64,000 nt of DNA, from NCBI RefSeq assembly GCF_900187185.1, contig NZ_LT906465.1, positions 186,001-250,000 on the forward strand, in the 5' to 3' direction. Position numbers and translations under genes: made by a program. Shown here in pieces: positions 36,087 to 46,204 of this stretch; the stretch's first letter is position 1; each line of letters starts with the position of its first letter. Below the pieces are notes generated by a model. It ran no database searches. It was not told where the DNA came from and saw nothing but the letters and a program-made list of their open reading frames with translations. The stretch comes from Chryseobacterium taklimakanense. GTDB lineage: Bacteria > Bacteroidota > Bacteroidia > Flavobacteriales > Weeksellaceae.

Positions 36087-36317
36087 ATGAAAACACTTTT
36101 GTTGTCGGCCACGGCTGTATTACTAACATCATGCGCAACAGTAAAAATACAGGATTGCCCGGATGAAAAAATCATTAACAAAATGCCGCAGGTAGGCGGG
36201 CAGGGTTTACCTTCAGAATATTACATCTACAAAGGGGAACGTAAGGAAATCACAGATTTCGACCAGGAATGGCTGAAGAAAAACTGCCCATCCATCAGGG
36301 TTCAGGAGGTATATTAA
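36087..36317 (+). CDS. Small lipoprotein of unknown function
   Basis: A 76-residue protein with a lipoprotein signal: LLLSATAVLLTSCATVK, so lipidation at cysteine 17. The mature part of 60 residues has two more cysteines (DCPDEK, KKNCPS) that could form a disulfide, and the pattern MPQVGGQGLPSEYYIYKGER. No family recognised. Flanked by terminators on both sides, so it is transcribed alone. Confidence 0.75.
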   Translation: MKTLLLSATAVLLTSCATVKIQDCPDEKIINKMPQVGGQGLPSEYYIYKGERKEITDFDQEWLKKNCPSIRVQEVY

Positions 36318-36324
36318 AAAAAAT

Positions 36325-36356
36325 AAAGCAGAAAAATTTTCTGCTTTTATTTTTTT
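36325..36356. terminator. Bidirectional terminator
   Basis: Stem AAAGCAGAAAA / TTTTCTGCTTT followed by T-rich sequence, between convergent genes; its stem resembles that of the terminator at 35890. Confidence 0.75.
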
Positions 36357-36610
36357 TAGAAGATGCCCCATTTTCGCTCGGGTGTTTCGATTTTAAGCAT
36401 GTCGTTTTTCTGAAGATCTTCTACAAACTCATCTTCTGTAGCGAATCTCAGTTCTATTTTTTCAAATGTTGATTTCCTGTGGGAATAGGCTTCCATGAAA
36501 TCATGGTTGTTTTCAAAGCTCTGAAGATCACTTTTTCGCATCCATGTTACAAACTCCTCATTGCTTTTTGCAAGAGTGCTTTTTTTCCGGTTTACGAGTG
36601 TGTATTTCAT
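36356..36610 (-). CDS. Unknown 84-residue protein
   Basis: A small, charged protein (NRKKSTLAKSNEEFVTWMRK at the N-terminus and a C-terminus ending ERKWGIF), no signal peptide, no cysteine. A -7 box on its strand and a terminator at its end support a real gene. No family recognised. Confidence 0.6.
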   Translation of the reverse strand: MKYTLVNRKKSTLAKSNEEFVTWMRKSDLQSFENNHDFMEAYSHRKSTFEKIELRFATEDEFVEDLQKNDMLKIETPERKWGIF

Positions 36611-36632
36611 CCTGGCTTATTTAATTTTATAA

Positions 36633-36640
36633 CAAAACTA
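36633..36640 (-). promoter_or_regulatory. -7 promoter box for the 84-residue protein gene
   Basis: Minus strand TAGTTTTG, 22 bases upstream of the ATG at 36610. Confidence 0.45.
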
Positions 36641-36871
36641 AAAATAGTTTTCGAAAGTTTTGTTAACAGGTTTTTAAATTTCATGAAAATGTACAGGTTT
36701 ATGATGACGCACCAGTGAAAAAATACTTATTTGAGAAATTTATTAAGTTCAGCATTTTACAAGTTTAGTTTTTTTAAATATGAAACAATTCTTGAATTAT
36801 GATTTCGGCTTCAACAGTTTGAATTCCTGATGAAAAGAAAAATTATAAGGAGGGCAATAAGATATTTTCCG

Positions 36872-36879
36872 TATTTTTG
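36872..36879 (+). promoter_or_regulatory. -7 promoter box for lpd
   Basis: TATTTTTG, 19 bases before the ATG at 36899. Confidence 0.5.
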
Positions 36880-36898
36880 TCTTTAAATAAAATAGAAA

Positions 36899-38290
<1,392 letters not shown>

Positions 38291-38314
38291 TAAAAACCTA
38301 AATACAATCTTAAG

Positions 38315-38338
38315 ACCACAGATTTTCTGTGGTTTTTT
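38315..38338 (+). terminator. Terminator after lpd
   Basis: Stem ACCACAGA / TCTGTGGT, 3-base loop, T-tract after. Confidence 0.8.
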
Positions 38339-38373
38339 GTTATTTAATTCATAACTTTCAAAAAAAAATTGAT

Positions 38374-40317
38374 ATGAAGAATAATTTTATTTTGGCATCA
38401 GTCTTTTTGCTGGGTATTACTGTCTCTGCACAGACAAAAGAGGTCCTGATGGTGCCTAATGAAAACCTGATTACAGAAAATATTTTACCAATTCCCAAAA
38501 GCATTTCGGAAGGGTTTAAAAAATATTCTGAAAGCCGCTCGGCGGTTCTATCAGCAGTACACCCCGTAGATAATTCAATCATTATTTCGACCAGGTTTGC
38601 TTCGGTAAATCAGCTTCATAAAGTAGCCCATCCATTGGGAGCGCGTAAACAGATTACTTTCTTCGACGAACCGGTTTCCAGCGCCAGTTTTGAACCTACA
38701 AAAGGTCATTACCTCATCTATTCCAAAGATATTGGTGGAAACGAATTTGGGCAACTTTTTAAACTGGATCTGAAAACCATGACTTCCACGATGCTCACTG
38801 ATGGCGGGCGCTCACAAAACGGTGGTGTGCGGTGGTTGGTAGATGGTTCAGGATTTTATTATTCTTCCACAAAGAGAAACGGCGGCGACCGTGATATTTA
38901 TTTCATGAATCCTGATAAGCCTCAGAATTCAAAAATGATTCTTCAGGTAAAAGGCGGCGGTTGGGGGCTGACTGACGTTTCGGATGATAACAAAAATCTG
39001 ATAGTGCAGGAGTATATTTCAGCTAATGAATCGCATCTTTACTTATATGATCTCGAAAGTCAAAAGCTTTCAAATATTACCGACAGAAATCAGAAATCTG
39101 TAGTTCAGTCCGCAGCAAAATTCAGTAAGAATAAAGATGTGATCTATTTCCTTACAGACCGTGACAACGAGTTTATCCGTTTGGCAACCATGGATTTGAA
39201 GTCTAAAAAGATAGATTATATCACTTCTGCGATTAAATGGAATGTTGAAAACTTTACCCTTTCTAAAGATAAAAGCAAAATTGCGTTTGTGACCAATGAA
39301 GAGGGCATCAACCAGCTTTATATTCTGGATACGGACAATAATAATTACAGCAAAGTTCCCGGACTTGAAAATGGTTTGATCAGTTCTGCTGAATTCGCAA
39401 ATAATAATAAAAGACTTTTCTTCTCTAAAAGTTCAGACGATTCTTCACTTGATGTTTACGATTTTAACCTTAATTCAAAAAAAATTACGAGGTGGACTGA
39501 AAGTGAGCTTGGCGAAATGCAGAAAGAGGATATGTCTTCACCAAACCTCATTTCGTGGACGAGTTTTGATAATCAGAAAATCACCGGATTCTACTATCCG
39601 GCTTCTAAAAAATTTACAGGTAAACGTCCTGTAATCATCAATATTCACGGTGGGCCAGAAGGTCAGTCTATGGCATCGTTTTTAGGAGCAAACAATTATT
39701 ATACGAATGAAATGGGAATAGCGTTGATCTTCCCAAATGTCAGAGGGTCTTCAGGATTTGGTAAATCCTTTCTTGCCAGTGACAACGGATTTAACCGTAT
39801 GAATTCTGTGAAGGATATAGGTGCACTTCTGGACTGGATTGCCAAACAACAGGAACTCGACAAAGACAGAATTCTCATTACCGGCGGAAGCTACGGCGGA
39901 TTTATGACGCTTGCCACCGCCTATGAGTATGCTGATAAAATTCGTGCATCAGTGGATATTGTAGGGATTTCTGATTTTAATACGTTCCTGAAAAACACCG
40001 AAGAATACCGGCGCGATCTGAGAAGAGCCGAATACGGTGATGAACGTGATCCGAAGATGAGTGAATTCTTCACAAAAATTGCCCCAATGAACAATACGGA
40101 CAAAATTAAAAAACCAATGTTTATCATCCAGGGTACCAATGATCCCAGAGTTCCGGTTACAGAAGCCGTTCAGATGAAAGAGAAACTGAAAGCACAGGGC
40201 AATGTGATCTGGTATCTGGAAGCGAAAAATGAAGGTCATGGTTTCCGTAAAAAAGAGAATATTGATTTTCAGAGAGCCGCAACGATTCGTTTTATTCAGG
40301 AATATTTATTGAAATAA
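38374..40317 (+). CDS. S9-family peptidase (prolyl-oligopeptidase type), exported
   Basis: A 647-residue protein starting at ATG 38374 with a signal peptide (SVFLLGITVSAQ). Propeller of TolB-like repeats about residues 50-390; hydrolase domain 390-647 with catalytic serine in GGSYGGFM (near residue 508), aspartate in GTNDPRVP and histidine in NEGHGFRK. Second S9 enzyme in the window but not closely related to the first (25950). Flanked by near-identical terminator stems (38315 and 40335). Confidence 0.88.
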   Translation: MKNNFILASVFLLGITVSAQTKEVLMVPNENLITENILPIPKSISEGFKKYSESRSAVLSAVHPVDNSIIISTRFASVNQLHKVAHPLGARKQITFFDEPVSSASFEPTKGHYLIYSKDIGGNEFGQLFKLDLKTMTSTMLTDGGRSQNGGVRWLVDGSGFYYSSTKRNGGDRDIYFMNPDKPQNSKMILQVKGGGWGLTDVSDDNKNLIVQEYISANESHLYLYDLESQKLSNITDRNQKSVVQSAAKFSKNKDVIYFLTDRDNEFIRLATMDLKSKKIDYITSAIKWNVENFTLSKDKSKIAFVTNEEGINQLYILDTDNNNYSKVPGLENGLISSAEFANNNKRLFFSKSSDDSSLDVYDFNLNSKKITRWTESELGEMQKEDMSSPNLISWTSFDNQKITGFYYPASKKFTGKRPVIINIHGGPEGQSMASFLGANNYYTNEMGIALIFPNVRGSSGFGKSFLASDNGFNRMNSVKDIGALLDWIAKQQELDKDRILITGGSYGGFMTLATAYEYADKIRASVDIVGISDFNTFLKNTEEYRRDLRRAEYGDERDPKMSEFFTKIAPMNNTDKIKKPMFIIQGTNDPRVPVTEAVQMKEKLKAQGNVIWYLEAKNEGHGFRKKENIDFQRAATIRFIQEYLLK

Positions 40318-40334
40318 ACTGAAGTTGCCAAACC

Positions 40335-40364
40335 AAACCACAGAATTTTGCTGTGGTTTTTTTA
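40335..40364 (+). terminator. Terminator after the second S9 peptidase gene
   Basis: Stem AAACCACAG / CTGTGGTTT, 7-base loop, T-run. Confidence 0.8.
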
Positions 40365-40390
40365 TGTCCTATGATGCAAATACCTTTTAA

Positions 40391-40422
40391 TTGTTAAGAT
40401 AAAAATCTTTGCATTAAATTTG
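40391..40422 (+). promoter_or_regulatory. Promoter of the patatin gene (TTG - 21 - TAAATTTG)
   Basis: TTG at 40391-40393 and TAAATTTG at 40415-40422. The box ends four bases before the ATG at 40427, so the transcript should be leaderless or nearly so. Confidence 0.55.
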
Positions 40423-40426
40423 AATA

Positions 40427-41200
40427 ATGAAGAAAAGCAAAGTAGGACTGGTACTTTCAGGAGGTGGAACGAAAGGTGTTGCACACGCCGGAGTTCTGAA
40501 ATTTTTGGCAGAAAAAAGTATTGAAGCCGATGTTTTGGCCTGCTGCAGCGCCGGTTCTATTGTTGGCTGTCTTTACGCTGCCGGCAAATCTCCCGGGGAG
40601 ATCCTGAGCTTTTTCAAATCGGTTTATTTTTTCAACTGGCGGCATTTTACTTTCAATCAGCCGGGTTTGGTCTCGTCGAAGATCTTCCGGAATTATCTGA
40701 AGCCTGTTTTTGAAGATATGACGATTGGCGATCTGAAAAAAGATGTGCGCATCGTAGCCACTGAACTGGTTTCAGGCACGCAGAAAATTTTCGACAAAGA
40801 TTTTAATGTCATTGATGCCATCATCGCATCCTGCTCCATTCCAGGCGTTACCACACCTTATATTGTTGGAAAAGAACTTTACAGCGACGGCGGCGTGCTG
40901 AATAATTTCCCGGCAGACATCATTCAGCAGGAGTGTGATAAGATGATTGGCGTTTTCGTGTCACCACCACAGGATATCGAACTTTCTAACCTTAATTCGA
41001 TTAAAGCCGTTGTTTCACGTTCTTATGATTTGCTCTCGTTCCGTAATGAACTTCATAAATTTTCATATTGCGACTGGTTTATTACCTCAAAGAAACTTTC
41101 GCACTACGGAACTTTTGAGAGAAAAGCCGAGCGGCTCGAGGAGATTTTTGCAATCGGTTATCAGGCCGCGAAGCAATCTTTCGATGAGGTTATTTTTTAA
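40427..41200 (+). CDS. Patatin-like phospholipase
   Basis: A 257-residue cytoplasmic or peripheral lipase of the patatin/RssA family. The oxyanion motif SGGGTKGVAHAG is at residues 11-22, the nucleophile serine at about 41 in CCSAGSIVG, and the catalytic aspartate in SDGGVLNNFP near 153. The elbow normally reads GxSxG; here the first glycine is cysteine (CCSAG). Fatty acid release from phospholipids is the family activity. The last 11 bases overlap the end of the ion channel gene on the other strand. Confidence 0.86.
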   Translation: MKKSKVGLVLSGGGTKGVAHAGVLKFLAEKSIEADVLACCSAGSIVGCLYAAGKSPGEILSFFKSVYFFNWRHFTFNQPGLVSSKIFRNYLKPVFEDMTIGDLKKDVRIVATELVSGTQKIFDKDFNVIDAIIASCSIPGVTTPYIVGKELYSDGGVLNNFPADIIQQECDKMIGVFVSPPQDIELSNLNSIKAVVSRSYDLLSFRNELHKFSYCDWFITSKKLSHYGTFERKAERLEEIFAIGYQAAKQSFDEVIF

Positions 41201-42047
41201 AATTAACCACTTTTTCGCCGCATATTTTGCAGTAATTGGCATCATCATCAATATCATCGTTACCGCACCTGTTGCAGACCTTTTCAAGATTTTGTCGCTT
41301 GTTTCTCATTTCTGCGGTCACAATTCCTGTTGGTACAGCGATGATGGAGTAACCGGCAAGCATTAATATAATAGAAAAGAATTTTCCCAGTGGCGTAGAC
41401 GGTGATACGTCGCCATAACCGACCGTAGTTACCGTAACCACAGCCCAGTAAATACTTTGCGGAATGCTTTCAAAACCTTCCTTATGACCTTCAACCATGT
41501 ACATTATTGAACCTACGATCACAGAAAAAATGATCAAAAACAGCAGGAATATATATATCTTCCGCGAAGAGTTTTTCAAGGCCCGAACGATCAGGTAGCC
41601 GTCATTCATAAAATCCATCAGATTCAGGATTCTGAAAATCCTCAGCATCCTCAGCATTCTGATGATGAGGAAAAACTTGGTAAAAGGAAAAAATAAACTA
41701 AGGTAAAACGGAATGATCGCTAACAGGTCTATAATCCCAAAAAAACTGAAAATATAGTCTTTTTTATTGCGGATCGTGATAATTCTCAGCGCATATTCAA
41801 TAGTGAAAACAACTGAAATCAGAATTTCAAGTGCGATGAAAAATTTATGAAACCTTAAGTCCAGCGAAGGTATGCTCTCCAGCATTACAATAAAAGTGCT
41901 GATGAAAATAAGGATCAGGAGGCAGATGTCGAAGAGTTTTCCCAGCGGCGTATCCGCTCTGTAAATGATTCGGAAGAGCTGGCGTTTCCATTTTTTGCGC
42001 TCCGGAATATAGTCGTGTTCCTTTTCTATAGTTTGGTGTTCTTGCAT
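41190..42047 (-). CDS. Voltage-gated-type potassium channel with C-terminal zinc ribbon
   Basis: A 285-residue ion transporter with six transmembrane helices; the fourth is the arginine-rich voltage-sensor-like segment (LIIRMLRMLRIFRILNL). The pore loop has TVTTVGYGD, the potassium selectivity filter. After the last helix comes a short linker and a treble-clef/zinc-ribbon pair CNRCG and CKICG (about residues 257-275), an add-on that could sense metal or bind a partner. Convergent with the patatin gene. Confidence 0.88.
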   Translation of the reverse strand: MQEHQTIEKEHDYIPERKKWKRQLFRIIYRADTPLGKLFDICLLILIFISTFIVMLESIPSLDLRFHKFFIALEILISVVFTIEYALRIITIRNKKDYIFSFFGIIDLLAIIPFYLSLFFPFTKFFLIIRMLRMLRIFRILNLMDFMNDGYLIVRALKNSSRKIYIFLLFLIIFSVIVGSIMYMVEGHKEGFESIPQSIYWAVVTVTTVGYGDVSPSTPLGKFFSIILMLAGYSIIAVPTGIVTAEMRNKRQNLEKVCNRCGNDDIDDDANYCKICGEKVVNFKK

Positions 42048-42084
42048 TCGGCAGAATTTTAGAAATTTATTCCTAATTTCGCTA

Positions 42085-42092
42085 CAAACATA
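42085..42092 (-). promoter_or_regulatory. -7 promoter box for the ion channel gene
   Basis: Minus strand TATGTTTG, 37 bases upstream of the ATG at 42047, immediately left of the divergent Nif3-like gene. Confidence 0.5.
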
Positions 42093-42097
42093 ATAAA

Positions 42098-43195
42098 ATG
42101 AAGTTAAACGAGGTAATTCTTGAACTCGAACAACGGTTTGAAATTCCCCAGGCAGAAGATTTTGACAATGTGGGGTTACTCTGCGGAAATCCGGATCGGG
42201 ACATCACCGGAATTCTGGTGTGTCATGATGCTCTGGAAAGCGTCGTTGATGAGGCTGTTGCTAAAAATCATAATCTCATCGTGTGCTTCCATCCCATTAT
42301 TTTTTCCGGGTTAAAATCTTTGACGGGTAAAAATTATGTGGAGAGGGCGGTTCTGAAAGCTATTGAAAACAAAATCGCGATTTATGCCGTTCACACCAGT
42401 TTTGACAATGATTATTTTGGTGTGAATTACAGAATATGTGAAGAACTTGGCCTGAAAAATCAGCAAATACTGATGCCGAAAAAAGACAACCTGAAACAGT
42501 TGGTAGTCTACGTTCCAAAAGACTTTTCCGAGAAAGTAGAAACAGCCCTCTTTGCAGTTGGTGCAGGAAATGTGGGCTTTTACGATGAATGCAGTTTTAC
42601 AGTTTCCGGAAGCGGAACCTTTCGGCCGTTGCCTGGGTCGGATCTGTTCCAGGGTGAGGAATGTATTCGGGAATATGCCGAAGAGGAAATGCTTTACTTC
42701 ATCTTTGAAAAATACAAGCAGCGAAACATCATCAACGCGATGAAAGCTGCACATCCGTACGAAGAAGTGGCTTACCAGATTTACAGTTTGAACAATGAAA
42801 ATCAGTATTCAGGACTTGGAAGGTTCGGTGATTTTGAAAAAGAAATGGATGAGCCTGAATTTTTGGCCCTGGTTAAAGAAAAATTCAATTTGAAAGTCAT
42901 CAGGCATTCACCACTCAACGGAAAACCTGTAAAAAGGGTAGGCGTACTTGGCGGAAGTGGCGCGGGCGGAATTAAGGCAGCCATTTCCAAAAAATGTGAT
43001 GCTTATCTTACCGGTGATATCAAGTACCACGATTTTTTCCTCTCAGAAAGCAATATGCTCATTTGCGATATCGGGCATTACGAATCCGAACAGTTTGTGG
43101 TTCAACAATTATTTGAGATTTTGTCGGAAAAATTTCCTAAATTTGCAATCTCAAAAACAGAGGAAAATACTAACCCTGTAAATTATTTTTTATAA
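42098..43195 (+). CDS. Nif3-like dinuclear metal centre protein
   Basis: A 365-residue member of the YqfO/YbgI/NIF3 family. Two halves of the dinuclear metal site are visible: CFHPIIFSGLKSL and AVHTSFDNDYFGVN in the first half and GDIKYHDF plus GHYESEQF near the C-terminus. The middle CutA-like PII domain (LVVYVPKDFSEKVETALFA) is typical of the longer members. Some family members are annotated as GTP cyclohydrolase I type 2, but the function remains uncertain. The zinc-ribbon-family gene starts four bases after its stop. Confidence 0.88.
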   Translation: MKLNEVILELEQRFEIPQAEDFDNVGLLCGNPDRDITGILVCHDALESVVDEAVAKNHNLIVCFHPIIFSGLKSLTGKNYVERAVLKAIENKIAIYAVHTSFDNDYFGVNYRICEELGLKNQQILMPKKDNLKQLVVYVPKDFSEKVETALFAVGAGNVGFYDECSFTVSGSGTFRPLPGSDLFQGEECIREYAEEEMLYFIFEKYKQRNIINAMKAAHPYEEVAYQIYSLNNENQYSGLGRFGDFEKEMDEPEFLALVKEKFNLKVIRHSPLNGKPVKRVGVLGGSGAGGIKAAISKKCDAYLTGDIKYHDFFLSESNMLICDIGHYESEQFVVQQLFEILSEKFPKFAISKTEENTNPVNYFL

Positions 43196-43199
43196 AAAT

Positions 43200-43979
43200 A
43201 TGGCTAAAAAGACCACCGAAATTTCAGTTGAAGAAAAATTAAGAGCGCTTTACGACCTTCAAATTATCGACTCCAGATTAGATGAAATCCGTAACACCAG
43301 AGGTGAATTGCCGATTGAAGTGGAAGATTTGGAAATAGAAATCGAAGGCCTGCAAACAAGAGCCGAAAAATACGAGACTGAAGTTAAAGAGCAAAATACC
43401 GAGATCGGAATAAAAAACGAGGTGATCAACCACGCTAATTCGCTGATTGAAAAATATAAAGCACAGCAAGACAACGTAAGAAACAATAAGGAATTTGAAT
43501 CTTTGGCTAAAGAGATTGAGTATCAGGAACTTGAAATTCAGCTGGCCGAGAAGAGAATTAAGGAGCATAACGCTAAGATCGGACAGAAAAACGAAACTTT
43601 AGAGGAGCTGAAATCTAAAATCGAAGACCTGCAAAGCCACCTGAAATTCAAGAAGGAAGAATTGGATGGTTTGATCGCAGAAACCCAGAAAGAAGAAGAA
43701 TATCTGGTATCAAAATCAGAAGAATTTGCTGCAAAGATTGATGAAAGACTTCTGAAATCTTACCAAAGAATCCGTGAAAACTCTGCAAACGGACTTGCAG
43801 TTGTAGGTTTGGAAAGAGGAGCGCCAAAAGGTTCATTCTTCATGGTTCCGCCGCAAAAGCAGATGGAAATTGCCCAGAGAAAGAAAATTATTATCGATGA
43901 GCACTCCGGTAAAATCCTTGTTGACGACGATTTAGTAAACGAGGAAACTGAAAAAATGAAAGATGTGATTAAATTCTAA
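43200..43979 (+). CDS. CT398-like coiled-coil protein, cysteine-less zinc-ribbon family
   Basis: A 259-residue protein: residues about 10-180 form a long coiled coil, then a short helical part with the family stretch VGLERGAPKGSFFMVPPQ and IIIDEHSGKILVDD. In the CT398/zf-RING_7 family this last part is a zinc ribbon with two CxxC pairs. Here the sequence has no cysteine at all: the pairs read GAPKGS and DEHSG. The fold may persist without zinc. It is coupled to the Nif3-like gene, a common neighbour in Bacteroidota and other phyla. Confidence 0.85.
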   Translation: MAKKTTEISVEEKLRALYDLQIIDSRLDEIRNTRGELPIEVEDLEIEIEGLQTRAEKYETEVKEQNTEIGIKNEVINHANSLIEKYKAQQDNVRNNKEFESLAKEIEYQELEIQLAEKRIKEHNAKIGQKNETLEELKSKIEDLQSHLKFKKEELDGLIAETQKEEEYLVSKSEEFAAKIDERLLKSYQRIRENSANGLAVVGLERGAPKGSFFMVPPQKQMEIAQRKKIIIDEHSGKILVDDDLVNEETEKMKDVIKF

Positions 43980-43998
43980 TCAATCACAAATCATACAA

Positions 43999-44028
43999 AA
44001 ACCGCAGAGCGATCTGCGGTTTTTTTTT
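43999..44028 (+). terminator. Terminator after the coiled-coil protein gene
   Basis: Stem AAACCGCAGA / TCTGCGGTTT, GCGA loop, T-tract. Confidence 0.85.
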
Positions 44029-44250
44029 GTATAATTTTTTTTATGGTAATTATTTCCTGTCAATACATCAGAATCTGCATACAGTTTTATATACCCTATT
44101 TTTTAATAATTCTCCTGTTAATATGTCCTCGTAATTTAGATTTTTATCTGCTTGTATCAGGCCGCTTAACTTTCTGCGTGAAATCTGCTTTATCGTTCCT
44201 TTTGTTTTACTGATGGATGCATCTTAAAGTTACGTGTCATTTTAAATTAT
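44029..44250. other. Intergenic region between two terminators
   Basis: Lies within the 308-bp gap between convergent genes. One minus-strand frame without start codon (44068-44223) reads TKGTIKQISRRKLSGLIQAD and NYEDILTGELLKNRVYK, protein-like but too short to assign; it may be a gene remnant or chance. Confidence 0.35.
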
Positions 44251-44280
44251 AAAAAAAGCCGCAGTTCACTGCGGCGATTT
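44251..44280 (-). terminator. Terminator of the acyl-CoA synthetase gene
   Basis: On the minus strand: stem GCCGCAGT / ACTGCGGC with a 2-base (or larger) loop, then a run of seven T. Confidence 0.8.
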
Positions 44281-44287
44281 TTAAGCA

Positions 44288-46060
44288 TTATGCCCCGTAC
44301 ATCTTATTGTAAAGGGCGATATATTTTTCTTTTATAGCTTTACGCTTCAGCTTTAATGTTGGCGTAAGCAAACCGTCTTCGATGCTCCAGACTTCCGGAG
44401 TAAGTTCAATTTTTTTGATCTGTTCCCAGCCGCCAAGTTTGGTGTTCAGATAATCGATATCTTTTTCAATTCTCGCTTTCAGTTCAGGATTTTTTGCTAT
44501 TTCAGCAGGGGTGTCACCGATTTTTATATTTTTGCGCTCTGCCCAGGATTTAGCAAAATTAAAGTCCGGTTGTACAAGGGCTGTCGGCATCTTCTCGCCT
44601 TCACCAACGACCATAATCTGCTCAATAAATTTTGAAGCTTTAGCCATATTTTCAATCATCTGTGGCGCTACATATTTGCCTCCAGACGTTTTGAACATTT
44701 CCTTTTTGCGGTCGGTGATGTGCAGAAAACCTTCTTGATCAATATGCCCGATATCACCTGTCTTAAAGAATCCGTCTTCGGTAAAGGCCTCCCTGGTGAG
44801 TTCCTCATTTTTAAAATAACCTTTAAAAATACTCGGCCCTTTTACCGTAATTTCTCCGTCGGCTTCTATTTTTACATCAAGATTTTCCAGAGGATGGCCC
44901 ACCGTACCTACTTTCATCCTGTCTTTTGAGTTTACAGAAATTACCGGCGAAGTTTCTGTAAGCCCGTAACCTTCAAGAATTGGAATTCCGGCGTTTTGAA
45001 ATAAGTTATTAAGCCGCGGCGAAAGGGCTGCCGAACCGGATACTAAAGTGATGATGTTTCCGCCCAAACCTTCACGCCATTTGCTGAAAACCAGCTTGTC
45101 TGCAATAATTTCCTTAAGCCCGGACGGTTTTCCGATTTTCTTTTTTGCCTCGTTTACGCCAAGTGCCCAAAGAAAAATTTTAGATTTCAGGCCTCCCGCA
45201 GAAGTTCCTTTATCATATATTTTATCATAAACCTTTTCAATTAATCTAGGTACCACCGACATAATGTGCGGCTGCACTTCCTTGATGTTCTCGCCCATTT
45301 TATCGATGCTTTCTGCAAAGTAAATAGAGTATCCGTTAGATTGGTAAAGGTAAAACAGCATCCGCTCGAAAATATGGCAGATCGGCAGGAAACTAAGGAC
45401 TTTTATATCCTTGTTATCCAGTCCCTTTACCCGGGGAATTCTGCTGTCAGACGCTAAAACATTGGAAACGATGTTGGTATGCGACAACATGACGCCTTTA
45501 GGTTTCCCGGTAGTTCCTGATGTGTAAATAATCGTCGCCAGATCTTCCGGGTTGATTGTTTTTGAAATATCTTCAACTTCAGTTTGGGTGGATTCGTCCT
45601 CACCAAGATCCATCACTTCCTTCCAGCTGGCAGCACCATCGATATTGTCAAAAGTAAAAATTCCCTGTAAACTCGGTACATTTTCCTTGATTGCGTTTAC
45701 TTTTTCAAGCAAAGCTCTGTCCGAAAGAAAACAATATTTTACTTCAGCATTATTAAAGATATAATTATAATCTTCCGGAGAAATCGTAGGATATACGGGA
45801 ACGCTAACGGCCCCTATCTGCAGGATTCCTAAATCCATAACTGCCCATTCGGTACGCGTTGAGCTGGTAATTAGGGCAATTTTATCGCCGGGCTTTATGC
45901 CGAGTTTCAGTAATCCCCGGGAGATTTTGTTACCAAGATTAATAAACTCTTTCGTGGAAGTTTTTTTCCACTCGCCATGATATTTGGTTACAAACATCGA
46001 GTCATTTGGAAATTTCTCCATTGCCTGATGTGCAATATCAAACAGTCTTCGTATAGACAT
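44288..46060 (-). CDS. Long-chain acyl-CoA synthetase (AMP-forming)
   Basis: A 590-residue adenylate-forming ligase. The P-loop-like motif TIIYTSGTTGKPKGVMLSH is near residue 177, the GYGLTETSP motif near 360, and the C-terminal domain has GDIGHIDQEGFLHITDRKKE with the hinge. It activates fatty acids with ATP and CoA at the membrane. The group of shorter FadD-type proteins (also called FadD15-like) fits. Divergent from the acyl-CoA dehydrogenase gene, 144 bases apart, together making the first steps of fatty acid use. Confidence 0.9.
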   Translation of the reverse strand: MSIRRLFDIAHQAMEKFPNDSMFVTKYHGEWKKTSTKEFINLGNKISRGLLKLGIKPGDKIALITSSTRTEWAVMDLGILQIGAVSVPVYPTISPEDYNYIFNNAEVKYCFLSDRALLEKVNAIKENVPSLQGIFTFDNIDGAASWKEVMDLGEDESTQTEVEDISKTINPEDLATIIYTSGTTGKPKGVMLSHTNIVSNVLASDSRIPRVKGLDNKDIKVLSFLPICHIFERMLFYLYQSNGYSIYFAESIDKMGENIKEVQPHIMSVVPRLIEKVYDKIYDKGTSAGGLKSKIFLWALGVNEAKKKIGKPSGLKEIIADKLVFSKWREGLGGNIITLVSGSAALSPRLNNLFQNAGIPILEGYGLTETSPVISVNSKDRMKVGTVGHPLENLDVKIEADGEITVKGPSIFKGYFKNEELTREAFTEDGFFKTGDIGHIDQEGFLHITDRKKEMFKTSGGKYVAPQMIENMAKASKFIEQIMVVGEGEKMPTALVQPDFNFAKSWAERKNIKIGDTPAEIAKNPELKARIEKDIDYLNTKLGGWEQIKKIELTPEVWSIEDGLLTPTLKLKRKAIKEKYIALYNKMYGA

Positions 46061-46204
46061 AATTCGTTATGGTTTAATGTTAATTAAAAATTAATGAAAG
46101 GATAATTGTAAAAATATAATTTTTTATCGATTCTCCAAAATTCAATATGTTTTTAGGATTTGAGCTGAAAATCGTAAATTTACGGCAAACAACTTTTAAA
46201 AATT

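Noticed and set aside
36269-36718. Plus-strand frames opposite the 84-residue gene
   Set aside because: Phenylalanine-rich antisense shadows without start signals.
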